Assembly: GCA_964424035.1 (NCBI GenBank)
Contig: CAYRHB010000029.1
Span: 1 to 32,181 of the forward strand
Length of the DNA: 32,181 nt
Direction of reading: 5' to 3'
From: Leptolinea sp964424035
GTDB taxonomy: Bacteria > Chloroflexota > Anaerolineae > Anaerolineales > Anaerolineaceae
Under the pieces are notes generated by a model. The model had not been told where the DNA came from, did not search any database, and saw nothing but the letters and a program-made list of their open reading frames with translations. The translations under genes and the position numbers were made by a program. Positions 8,373 through 15,021 of this stretch are shown here, piece by piece (the first letter of the stretch is position 1; each line of letters opens with the position of its first letter).

Positions 8373-9717
8373 TGGACATCTCCTTGAGTACATCAACAAA
8401 GATGTCAATATCTTCCCTGGATAAGAGCTCAGTGACAGCAACAAGCATTGTATTCTTCAGCGCGGGAAACTCACTTTCAAGATCATATCCACCGAGAATT
8501 CCATGTTCCATCAGATGAGCATTGATCTCGTCGACAGGTACCGGGCATTTCACCATAAACTCATGGAAAAAGGGTGCATCCTCAGACATTACTGAGAAGC
8601 CTTTGACCGATGAGATCTGATTAGCCGCGTAATGTGCCTTCTGGTAGCACAATTCTGCCACCTTCTGCAAACCCTGCTTTCCAAGGAGAGAGAGATAGAC
8701 GGAGGATGCCAGAGCGATCAATCCCTGGTTTGAACAGATATTGGATGTGGCTTTCTCTCGTCGGATATGTTGTTCACGGGCAGTCAGTGTAAGAACATAT
8801 CCACGTTTCCCATCCTGATCCACCGTTTCTCCGACAAGCCGTCCAGATATTTTCCGGATCAGGTCTTTCTTCGTGGCAAAAAGGCCCAGATACGGTCCTC
8901 CCAATGAAAGAGGAATTCCCAGAGGTTGGCCTTCGCCAACCACAATATCTGCGCCAAATTCAGAGGGTGGTTTCAACAGACCAAGAGCTGTGGGGTTTAC
9001 ACTCACTGCGAATAGCGCACCTTTTTGATGTGCAGCCTCACTGACTTTCGTATAGTCGTAGATTCGGCCAAAGAAATCAGGATACTGAACAAGTACCAGG
9101 GCAGTATTTATATCTATTTGAGAGATAAGACTTTCCGGAGACTCGAGAGGATCATCACCCAGATCTCCCAGAATGGAAATATCACCATATCCCTGCGTAT
9201 ACGTGCGAATCGTTTCACAGTAATGTGGATGCAAGGCAGGGGATAGGAGAATATTCGGGCGTTTTCCGCGGAAATGAGCGTGAGCCAGAATTACGGCTTC
9301 AGCGGCAGAAGTCGCGCCATCATAATGTGAAGCATTACAGGCATCCATTCCTGTCAGATTTGCGATCAAGGATTGATATTCAAAGATCGCCTGGAGAGTT
9401 CCCTGGGATATTTCAGGTTGGTAGGGAGTATATGCAGTAAAAAACTCCCCCCGGCTGATTACAGCATCCACTGCTGTGGGAATGTAATGATTGTAAGCAC
9501 CCGCTCCCAGGAAACACATCATTTCCTTGACTGAACCATTGCCACTGGCAAGATCATTCAATTCTGTTGTAACTTCAAGCTCAGTACGTCTAGCGGGCAG
9601 ATCAAGCTTGGGATATCGGTATTTCTCAGGAACTGCTTTAAAAAGATCTTCAATTGATCGAACACCAACCACCCGGAGCATTTCATCCCGTTCGGAGCTG
9701 GTATGCGGGGTGAACAT
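8365..9717 (-). CDS. gcvPA: Glycine dehydrogenase (decarboxylating) subunit 1
   Basis: A 450-residue N-terminal half of the split P-protein; it forms the heterodimer with GcvPB. Recognisable blocks: FLGAGAYNHYIP (69-80), YTPYQPEISQGTLQ and GMDACNASHYDGATS, all standard for GcvPA. Its ATG shares one base with the gcvH stop (TAATG arrangement) and its stop overlaps the gcvPB start, so the three subunits are translationally coupled and probably made in matched amounts. Confidence 0.96.
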   Translation of the reverse strand: MFTPHTSSERDEMLRVVGVRSIEDLFKAVPEKYRYPKLDLPARRTELEVTTELNDLASGNGSVKEMMCFLGAGAYNHYIPTAVDAVISRGEFFTAYTPYQPEISQGTLQAIFEYQSLIANLTGMDACNASHYDGATSAAEAVILAHAHFRGKRPNILLSPALHPHYCETIRTYTQGYGDISILGDLGDDPLESPESLISQIDINTALVLVQYPDFFGRIYDYTKVSEAAHQKGALFAVSVNPTALGLLKPPSEFGADIVVGEGQPLGIPLSLGGPYLGLFATKKDLIRKISGRLVGETVDQDGKRGYVLTLTAREQHIRREKATSNICSNQGLIALASSVYLSLLGKQGLQKVAELCYQKAHYAANQISSVKGFSVMSEDAPFFHEFMVKCPVPVDEINAHLMEHGILGGYDLESEFPALKNTMLVAVTELLSREDIDIFVDVLKEMSND

Positions 9718-10109
9718 TAATGACTCCGATCTTGGAGGAATTTTTCGTAATCTGATGCGCTCATTAAACCATCCATCTCAGATGGATCTGAAACCTCAAG
9801 TTTAAGCATCCAGGCTTTGCCATAAGGATCACTATTTACCAATTCCGGAGTATTCGAAAGCTCTTCGTTTATGGCAACTACTTTTCCGGAAATCGGCAGG
9901 TTGACATCTGCCGCCGCTTTTACGGATTCTATGGTTGCACAGGTTGTCCCTTTATTCACGGAATCACCAATGGCAACAATAACTTCTACAAACACCACAT
10001 CAGATAATTGCTCCTGAGCAAAATCACTGACACCTATTGTCGCTATATTGCCTTCAAGCTTTACCCATTCATCTGAAGCTGCAAATTTGCAATCGTTGGG
10101 GATATTCAT
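9717..10109 (-). CDS. gcvH: Glycine cleavage system H protein
   Basis: A 130-residue lipoyl carrier that shuttles the aminomethyl intermediate between P, T and L proteins. The lipoylation site is K64 in ESVKAAADV, and SDEWVKLEGN at the N-terminus and the LxPISGKVVAIN hairpin are typical. It is first in the gcvH-gcvPA-gcvPB operon behind a glycine riboswitch, with an AGGAG site next to the T-run of the riboswitch's expression platform. No gcvT or lpd is in the operon; they must be elsewhere if the system is complete. Confidence 0.97.
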   Translation of the reverse strand: MNIPNDCKFAASDEWVKLEGNIATIGVSDFAQEQLSDVVFVEVIVAIGDSVNKGTTCATIESVKAAADVNLPISGKVVAINEELSNTPELVNSDPYGKAWMLKLEVSDPSEMDGLMSASDYEKFLQDRSH

Positions 10110-10121
10110 GGTTTTTCTCCT

Positions 10122-10179
10122 AAAAAAATTGGGGTTTTAACATACTTCAGGTATTGCCAGTGCATCTCTGTCTAAAACC
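10122..10179 (-). terminator. Expression platform of the glycine riboswitch (candidate conditional terminator)
   Basis: On the minus strand GGTTTTA (10173-10179), directly after the last conserved aptamer bases, can pair with TAAAACC (10133-10139), followed by AATTTTTTT and the gcvH ribosome site. The 5' arm adjoins the GACAG that closes P1 of the second aptamer, so ligand binding could prevent the terminator. The arms enclose a small ATAC/GTAT hairpin. This is inferred from pairing only. Confidence 0.5.
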
Positions 10180-10375
10180 TGAGAGATTCGTCGAGAAAAT
10201 CAACTTGCCCCTTCGGTGAACGTACCCTTTCCAGAGGAGACTACGACAGGGTCCTTTTTACCTGAGAGATTCACCTGCGTTTCTGAAGCACAGGTTTGCC
10301 CCTTCGGTGCCAACAATGTTGGTCTCTTCCCCGCAGCATCCATTATTTTCCTGTCATCCCCCTCAGCTCCCGCTG
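10160..10375 (-). promoter_or_regulatory. Tandem glycine riboswitch upstream of gcvH
   Basis: Read on the minus strand there are two glycine aptamers in tandem. Each has the conserved ACCGAAGGGGCAA-type core (plus-strand complement near 10206-10218 and 10298-10311) and the AATCTCTCAGG 3' element (10178-10188 and 10261-10272). The first aptamer is opened by GGGGAAGAGACC (10321-10332). P1 of the second can form from CTGTC (10245-10249) and GACAG (10168-10172). The riboswitch controls glycine cleavage genes, as is well established, usually switching expression on with glycine. Boundaries are approximate. Confidence 0.95.
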
Positions 10376-10384
10376 ATTTGTTTC

Positions 10385-10390
10385 ATTATA
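10385..10390 (-). promoter_or_regulatory. -10 box for the gcv operon
   Basis: A perfect TATAAT on the minus strand lies just upstream of the riboswitch. The -35 is poor: TTACAA at 10411-10416 is 20 bases away. The transcript start would be near 10378. Confidence 0.5.
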
Positions 10391-10455
10391 ACAAAGATGG
10401 AATTTATAAATTGTAACCGTCGATCCATGAAATGGATGGATTTCTTTTTTATTAT

Positions 10456-10481
10456 CAATTTATAATCACAATCTATAATCA
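10456..10481 (+). repeat. Two adjacent 13-bp direct repeats in the typA upstream region
   Basis: CAATTTATAATCA (10456-10468) is followed without a gap by CAATCTATAATCA (10469-10481), differing at one base. Each copy contains TATAAT. They could be tandem -10 boxes or a paired binding site. Confidence 0.6.
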
Positions 10482-10506
10482 TCCATTCATGTTTGAAGAA
10501 AAGCGA

Positions 10507-10512
10507 TATAAT
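10507..10512 (+). promoter_or_regulatory. Candidate -10 box for typA
   Basis: TATAAT lies 61 bases upstream of the typA ATG. No good -35 is seen at 16-18 bases (CATTCA at 10484-10489). The repeats upstream supply alternative TATAAT boxes at 10461 and 10474. Confidence 0.4.
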
Positions 10513-10518
10513 ATGCGG

Positions 10519-10535
10519 TCGCGCCAAAGGCGCGA
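10519..10535 (+). promoter_or_regulatory. GC-rich hairpin in the typA leader
   Basis: TCGCGCC-AAA-GGCGCGA is a perfect 7-bp stem with a 3-base loop, followed by TTTATTTTG. It starts about 7 bases after the best -10 box, so it would form the 5' end of the mRNA. It could be a weak attenuator, an mRNA stabiliser, or the DNA site of a regulator. Confidence 0.5.
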
Positions 10536-10572
10536 TTTATTTTGTCAGGTAGAAGTCGGGAAAGAGAGATGT

Positions 10573-12426
10573 ATGCTTATTAAAAGAGAAGACCTTCGCA
10601 ACGTTGCGATTATCGCGCACGTTGATCATGGAAAAACCACCCTTGTTGACGGTCTATTAAAACAGGCAAGGGTTTTTCGTGAGAATCAACAAATTGTGGA
10701 ACGGATCATGGATTCCAATGATCTGGAAAGAGAACGCGGAATTACAATCCTTGCCAAAAATACATCCGTTGTTGTTGCAGATCCCCAGACAGGGAATCCC
10801 GTCAAGATCAATATCGTGGACACACCGGGACATGCCGATTTTGGCGGTGAAGTGGAACGTGTTATGAATATGGTTGATGGTGTTTTACTGCTGGTTGATG
10901 CCGCAGAAGGCCCGATGCCTCAAACACGTTTTGTTTTGAAAAAAGCCCTTGAGATGGGACATAAAGCAATTGTTGTGATAAACAAGATGGACCGGAAGGA
11001 TGCTGAACCGGATAAGACCCTAAATTCAACATTTGACCTGTTCATTGAACTTGGAGCCAATGAAGAACAGGCTGATTTCCCGGTTATCTATGCCAACGCC
11101 ATTACTCAACAGGCTGGAGATTCCCAGGAACTGACAGGCGACCTTCAACCGCTTTTTCAAGCCATTCTTAAACACATACCAGCTCCTGAAGTTGATATAG
11201 AAGCACCCTTCCAGATGTTGGTCACCAACCTGGGATATGATGATTACCGGGGTGTTACAGCTGTTGGCCGCATTTTTGCCGGGAAAGTACGTGCCGGTCA
11301 GGATGTTGCCCGTATCAAGGTCAACGGTGAAATTGTCCCTGAAAAGATCAAATACCTGTATACCCATCAGGGTCTGGAAAAGGCAGCAATCGATGAAGCT
11401 TCAGCGGGAGAGATCATATCCATCGCCGGACTGGAGGGTATCGGGATTGGGGAAACGCTGGCTGATGCATTAAACCCAGTTGCTTTGCCACCAATCATGG
11501 TGGAGGAACCCACCGTAAAAATGACATTCGCTGTCAATAATTCTCCGTTTAAAGGTAGAGAGGGAAAATGGAGTACAAGCCGCAATCTTCGCGAACGGTT
11601 GGTTAATGAATTGCGGAACAATGTCGCGTTGCGCGTTGATGAGACAGATAGCGCTGACACGTTCATAGTATCCGGTCGTGGTGAGCTTCATCTTGCCATC
11701 CTGATCGAAACCATGCGCCGTGAGGGGTATGAATTCCAGGTTTCAAAACCCGAGGTCATCATGAAAGAAGGACCTGACGGAAGACAACTGGAACCCTACG
11801 AAGAATTGCATATTGAAACAAGCCAGGAAACCGTTGGCATTGTGGTCGAAATGCTTGGCACACGTCGTGGCAAGATGCTGGATATGATCAATACCAACGA
11901 GAACACAGTCCGTTTGACTTACCTGATTCCCACCCGTGGATTGCTAGGCTTCCGGTATCAATTCCTGACGGCCACGCGTGGAAATGGCATAATGAACACT
12001 TTGTTCCACGGATATGGACCTTATACGGGAGCATTTTCAACCCGGGCCACCGGTTCCATAGTTGCCTGGGACACAGGTGAAACCACGACATACGGTCTGA
12101 AATATGCCGAAGAACGTGGTGCGTTATTCGTTGGACCGGGTCTGGATGTTTATGAGGGTATGGTGGTTGGCGAACGTGCCCAACCCGGGGATTTATCCGT
12201 AAATGTGTGTAAAAAGAAACACCTGACCAATATGCGTTCGTCCAACAAGGATATTGAGATCCGCCTGACTCCTCCCAGGAATATGAGCCTTGATGAGGCT
12301 ATCGAGTACCTGGAAGAAGATGAACTGCTTGAAGTTACTCCCGTCGCTTTTCGTATTCGCAAACGGATCCTGAATACGGAAGACCGGGGCAAACAGAGTA
12401 AGAAAGCCAGAGAAGAAGTGGCATAA
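10573..12426 (+). CDS. typA: Ribosome-associated GTPase TypA/BipA
   Basis: A translational GTPase of the EF-G/LepA class that binds 70S ribosomes and assists 50S assembly and stress growth. The chosen ATG gives 617 residues starting MLIKREDLRN, the normal BipA start; an upstream in-frame ATG at 10432 would add 47 residues encoded across the promoter and leader hairpin and is unlikely. G motifs: AHVDHGKTTL (G1, 15-24), RGITI (G2), DTPGHADFGGE (G3), NKMD (G4). Domain V and the BipA-specific C-terminal domain follow, with the diagnostic PTRGLLGFRYQF and NTLFHGYGPYTG segments. It is a single-gene unit with its own terminator. Confidence 0.96.
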   Translation: MLIKREDLRNVAIIAHVDHGKTTLVDGLLKQARVFRENQQIVERIMDSNDLERERGITILAKNTSVVVADPQTGNPVKINIVDTPGHADFGGEVERVMNMVDGVLLLVDAAEGPMPQTRFVLKKALEMGHKAIVVINKMDRKDAEPDKTLNSTFDLFIELGANEEQADFPVIYANAITQQAGDSQELTGDLQPLFQAILKHIPAPEVDIEAPFQMLVTNLGYDDYRGVTAVGRIFAGKVRAGQDVARIKVNGEIVPEKIKYLYTHQGLEKAAIDEASAGEIISIAGLEGIGIGETLADALNPVALPPIMVEEPTVKMTFAVNNSPFKGREGKWSTSRNLRERLVNELRNNVALRVDETDSADTFIVSGRGELHLAILIETMRREGYEFQVSKPEVIMKEGPDGRQLEPYEELHIETSQETVGIVVEMLGTRRGKMLDMINTNENTVRLTYLIPTRGLLGFRYQFLTATRGNGIMNTLFHGYGPYTGAFSTRATGSIVAWDTGETTTYGLKYAEERGALFVGPGLDVYEGMVVGERAQPGDLSVNVCKKKHLTNMRSSNKDIEIRLTPPRNMSLDEAIEYLEEDELLEVTPVAFRIRKRILNTEDRGKQSKKAREEVA

Positions 12427-12431
12427 GCAAT

Positions 12432-12465
12432 GAAACCGGGATTTTTTCCGGTTTCTTCTTTTTTC
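12432..12465 (+). terminator. Rho-independent terminator of typA
   Basis: GAAACCGG (12432-12439) and CCGGTTTC (12448-12455) form an 8-bp stem followed by TTCTTTTTTC, five bases after the typA stop. Confidence 0.9.
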
Positions 12466-12491
12466 ATACAAAACTCAGAAATTTCGGTTGT

Positions 12492-12683
12492 CTATTCTTC
12501 CTGTGTTTGATTCTTGCTTCCAATTTCCACCATCTGGATCTGTACCTGGTATCGTTTTCCATCCAGGTCCATCTTGGCATTTGCATAAAATCCTTTTGAG
12601 CCAGTCTTGAATTCTTTCGGGGGAAGAGTCATTACATTCAAAACATTTCCATCACCACTCTTGATCTCGGCAATCAGTATCAT
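12492..12683 (-). CDS. Small uncharacterised protein, 63 residues
   Basis: I do not recognise a named family. The protein begins MILIAEIKSGDGNVL and contains the polar, strand-forming segments FKTGSKGFYANAKMD and GKRYQVQIQMVEIGSK, suggesting a compact beta-rich cytosolic protein with a disordered Gln/Glu tail; there are no Cys, no signal peptide and no membrane segment. The ATG at 12683 has a strong GGAGG site with 6 bases spacing, and the frame ends with TAG, which together make it a real gene rather than a chance frame. It is divergent from glmS, sharing a short intergenic promoter region, and converges on typA. Confidence 0.75.
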   Translation of the reverse strand: MILIAEIKSGDGNVLNVMTLPPKEFKTGSKGFYANAKMDLDGKRYQVQIQMVEIGSKNQTQEE

Positions 12684-12708
12684 AATTACCTCCAATATTG
12701 TGGAGATA

Positions 12709-12714
12709 ATTATA
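12709..12714 (-). promoter_or_regulatory. -10 box for the 63-residue protein gene
   Basis: A perfect TATAAT on the minus strand lies 25 bases before the ATG; no clear -35 was found. A CTCCA-N6-TGGAG inverted repeat (12690-12705) covers the ribosome site and could mask it or be an operator. Confidence 0.45.
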
Positions 12715-12736
12715 CGGAGGATTCTGAATATTCGTG

Positions 12737-12742
12737 TATAAT
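12737..12742 (+). promoter_or_regulatory. -10 box for the glmS transcript
   Basis: TATAAT preceded by TG, about 56 bases upstream of the ribozyme cleavage site. The best -35 match is weak (TACGGA at 12713-12718, 18-base spacing). Confidence 0.5.
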
Positions 12743-12797
12743 GCGGACAAAGGAGAAACGCCTATACGTCAAATAATCAATACTAAAAGGGAAATAA

Positions 12798-13005
12798 AGC
12801 GCATGGCCTGCGCACGCATTGGGGGATCTTTAGCGGGCAGGTGACGAGGAAGAGGGTTCTTCATCGCAAGATGAAGTTAACCGGGGGAACCCGGGAAAAT
12901 CGACAGATCAGCGGATGCCCTCCAGAAGAAATTCTGATTTCCCAACACGAATTGAATATTCACCCGCAGCCTTGAAGTCACATCGAACAGATGAGACGAT
13001 GCTGC
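12798..13005 (+). ncRNA. glmS ribozyme: glmS ribozyme (glucosamine-6-phosphate-activated self-cleaving leader)
   Basis: The conserved parts match known glmS ribozymes: AAGCGC at the cleavage site (expected cut between A12798 and G12799), GTGACGAGGAAGAGGGTT (12841-12858) and ATCGACAGATCAGCGGATG (12899-12917) followed by CCCTCC, which closes P3 with GAGGG. P1 can form from CCTGC (12806-12810) and GCAGG (12837-12841). A GAAA-capped hairpin (CAGAA/TTCTG, 12923-12936) and a GCAGC/GCTGC stem (12966-13005) lie where P3a and P4 elements are expected. About 40 bases between GGGTT and ATCGA (12859-12898) are an insertion relative to the Bacillus and Thermoanaerobacter versions as I recall them. GlcN6P made by the enzyme would trigger cleavage and loss of its own mRNA. 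Confidence 0.92.
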
Positions 13006-13040
13006 CACTACACCATACGATTCTCATTTGGAGGAATACT

Positions 13041-14885
13041 ATGTGCGGTATTGTTGGTTATATCGGCGGAAAAGATGCCACTCCGATTATTTTGAATGGT
13101 TTAAGGAAATTGGAATATCGGGGATACGATTCCGCTGGAATCGCCGTTTTAGATAATGACAAGAAAATAGAAGTCCGGCGGGATGCCGGAAAATTGGATA
13201 ATCTTTACAACCTGGTAACCCGCGAACCGATCAGTGGTTCGATTGGCATCGGGCACACCCGTTGGGCTACCCATGGAGAACCCAATGCCCGAAACGCACA
13301 TCCCCACATCGGTTCGACCGGTCGGGTTGTTATCGTGCATAACGGGATTGTGGAAAACTACCAGGAATTACACGAGGAGCTTGCCGCGGAAGGTGTAAAT
13401 TTCAATTCTGATACAGATACGGAAACAATTGTCCATCTGATTGAACGCTACATCACCACCACAGGGAATTTGGAAGAAGCAGTTCAAAAGACATTGCAGC
13501 AGATCCGCGGAGCGCATGGGATAGTGGTTCTTTCTGCAGATGAGCCGGATAAGATCATCGCCGCCCGGATTGGAAATGCCGGTGGTGTGGTTATCGGGTA
13601 TGGCGAAAATGAGATGTATGTCGCCTCAGATATTCCAGCCATTCTGGATCAAACCCATCGAATGTCATTTCTGGAATCCCGGCAAATGGCCGTCATTTCC
13701 CGGCAGGGTGTTACCATAAAAACCGTAGATGGAAAACCGGTATCACCCACGATACAGACCATTAACTGGGATCCGGTGGCAGCAGAAAAAGGCGAATTTC
13801 GTCATTTCATGCAAAAAGAAATCCATGAGCAGGTTCGCAGTTTGACTGACACACTGGCTGGCAGGGTCGATTTTGAAAAGGGAATTATTCAGCTTCCTCA
13901 ATTGAATTTGTCTGTCGAAACGGCACGCAAGATCAGTAAAATCATTATCACCGCCTGTGGAACCGCGGCGCATGCCGGGATGGTGGGAAAGATCCTCATT
14001 GAACGCATCGCACGTATCCCCGTTGATGTTGATATCGCGTCCGAATTCCGGTATCGTGATCCCATAATTCAACCTGGGACCGTGGTACTGGCGATCAGTC
14101 AATCCGGTGAAACCGCTGATACTCTGGCTGCAATGGAAGAAGGCAGGCTTAAAGGTGCCACCACCTGGTCCATCGTTAATGCGATTGGGTCCCAGGCTAT
14201 GCGCGTTGCGGATGGATATATTTCCATGCAGGTTGGCCCGGAGATTGGTGTGGCTTCAACCAAAGCGTTTACAGCACCGCTGGTTGACCTTTACATGCTG
14301 GCAATCCTGCTGGCTGATCTGAGAGGGACATTACCGGTGGATCAAAGGAAAAAGCTGGTTAATGATCTTCGTCTGGTACCTGACCTCGCCGGTAGATGCC
14401 TTGAACGTGAATCTGAAGTCGCTGAATTAGCCGATGAACTAAAAGATTCAAAGAACGCGTTATATCTTGGACGCGGCATCAATATGCCTATTGCGTATGA
14501 GGGTGCTCTGAAGTTGAAAGAAATTTCCTACATCCACGCCGAGGGATACCCCGCCGGTGAAATGAAACATGGTCCCATTGCTCTCATCGATAAGGAAATG
14601 CCTGTCATCGCTTTGGCACCGAATGATCCATGGTATGAGAAGATGGTCAGCCAGATCGAGCAGGCGAAAGCCCGCGGCGGGAAAGTGATTGCGGTAGCCA
14701 CCGAAGGCGATAAGAATGTCGAACAACATGCCGACAACTGCCTCTGGATACCGGCGGTGCCTTGGATGCTTAGCCCTGTATTATCCGTGATTCCGCTTCA
14801 GATGTTGGCTTACCATATTGCGTCCATACGTGGACTGGATGTCGATCAACCCAGGAATCTGGCTAAATCGGTCACAGTCGAGTAG
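13041..14885 (+). CDS. glmS: Glutamine--fructose-6-phosphate aminotransferase (isomerizing)
   Basis: Makes glucosamine-6-phosphate from fructose-6-phosphate and glutamine, the first step to UDP-GlcNAc and peptidoglycan. The 614 residues start MCGIVGYIGG, so after Met removal Cys becomes the N-terminal nucleophile of the class II amidotransferase domain; an in-frame ATG at 12915 lies inside the ribozyme and would bury this Cys, so it is rejected. The ATG has a GGAGG site. RGYDSAG, HTRWATHGEPN and HNGIVEN mark the glutaminase domain. Two SIS isomerase domains follow (TACGTAAHAG; SQSGETADT; GRGINMPIAYEGALKLKEISYIHAEGY), ending in the usual NLAKSVTVE tail. Regulation is by the leader ribozyme. 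Confidence 0.98.
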   Translation: MCGIVGYIGGKDATPIILNGLRKLEYRGYDSAGIAVLDNDKKIEVRRDAGKLDNLYNLVTREPISGSIGIGHTRWATHGEPNARNAHPHIGSTGRVVIVHNGIVENYQELHEELAAEGVNFNSDTDTETIVHLIERYITTTGNLEEAVQKTLQQIRGAHGIVVLSADEPDKIIAARIGNAGGVVIGYGENEMYVASDIPAILDQTHRMSFLESRQMAVISRQGVTIKTVDGKPVSPTIQTINWDPVAAEKGEFRHFMQKEIHEQVRSLTDTLAGRVDFEKGIIQLPQLNLSVETARKISKIIITACGTAAHAGMVGKILIERIARIPVDVDIASEFRYRDPIIQPGTVVLAISQSGETADTLAAMEEGRLKGATTWSIVNAIGSQAMRVADGYISMQVGPEIGVASTKAFTAPLVDLYMLAILLADLRGTLPVDQRKKLVNDLRLVPDLAGRCLERESEVAELADELKDSKNALYLGRGINMPIAYEGALKLKEISYIHAEGYPAGEMKHGPIALIDKEMPVIALAPNDPWYEKMVSQIEQAKARGGKVIAVATEGDKNVEQHADNCLWIPAVPWMLSPVLSVIPLQMLAYHIASIRGLDVDQPRNLAKSVTVE

Positions 14886-14930
14886 GTTATCGTAGATTTC
14901 ATTCCTGCCGGCTACACTCAAATATTTAAG

Positions 14931-14960
14931 AAAACCGTCGCTTCCAGGTGACGGTTTTTC
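14931..14960 (+). terminator. Rho-independent terminator of glmS
   Basis: AAAACCGTC (14931-14939) pairs with GACGGTTTT (14950-14958) across a 10-base loop, followed by TC; 45 bases after the stop. Confidence 0.85.
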
Positions 14961-15021
14961 GTGTTTAATCGCATACATGTCTGGCATACAATACAAATAA
15001 AATACAGGAAAAGGCAGGCGT

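Noticed and set aside
8373..8444. Longer GcvPB start at 8444
   Set aside because: It adds 24 residues read inside gcvPA and lacks support; the ATG at 8372 has a good ribosome site.
10432..10572. Longer start for TypA at the ATG at 10432
   Set aside because: It would code 47 hydrophobic and basic residues across the -10 boxes and leader hairpin; BipA proteins start as at 10573.
12915..13040. Longer start for GlmS at the ATG at 12915
   Set aside because: It lies within the ribozyme and would prevent Cys from becoming the N-terminal nucleophile.
14987..14992. TACAAT as -10 box for the LysM lipoprotein gene
   Set aside because: No acceptable -35 at the right spacing; possible but not supported enough to list.
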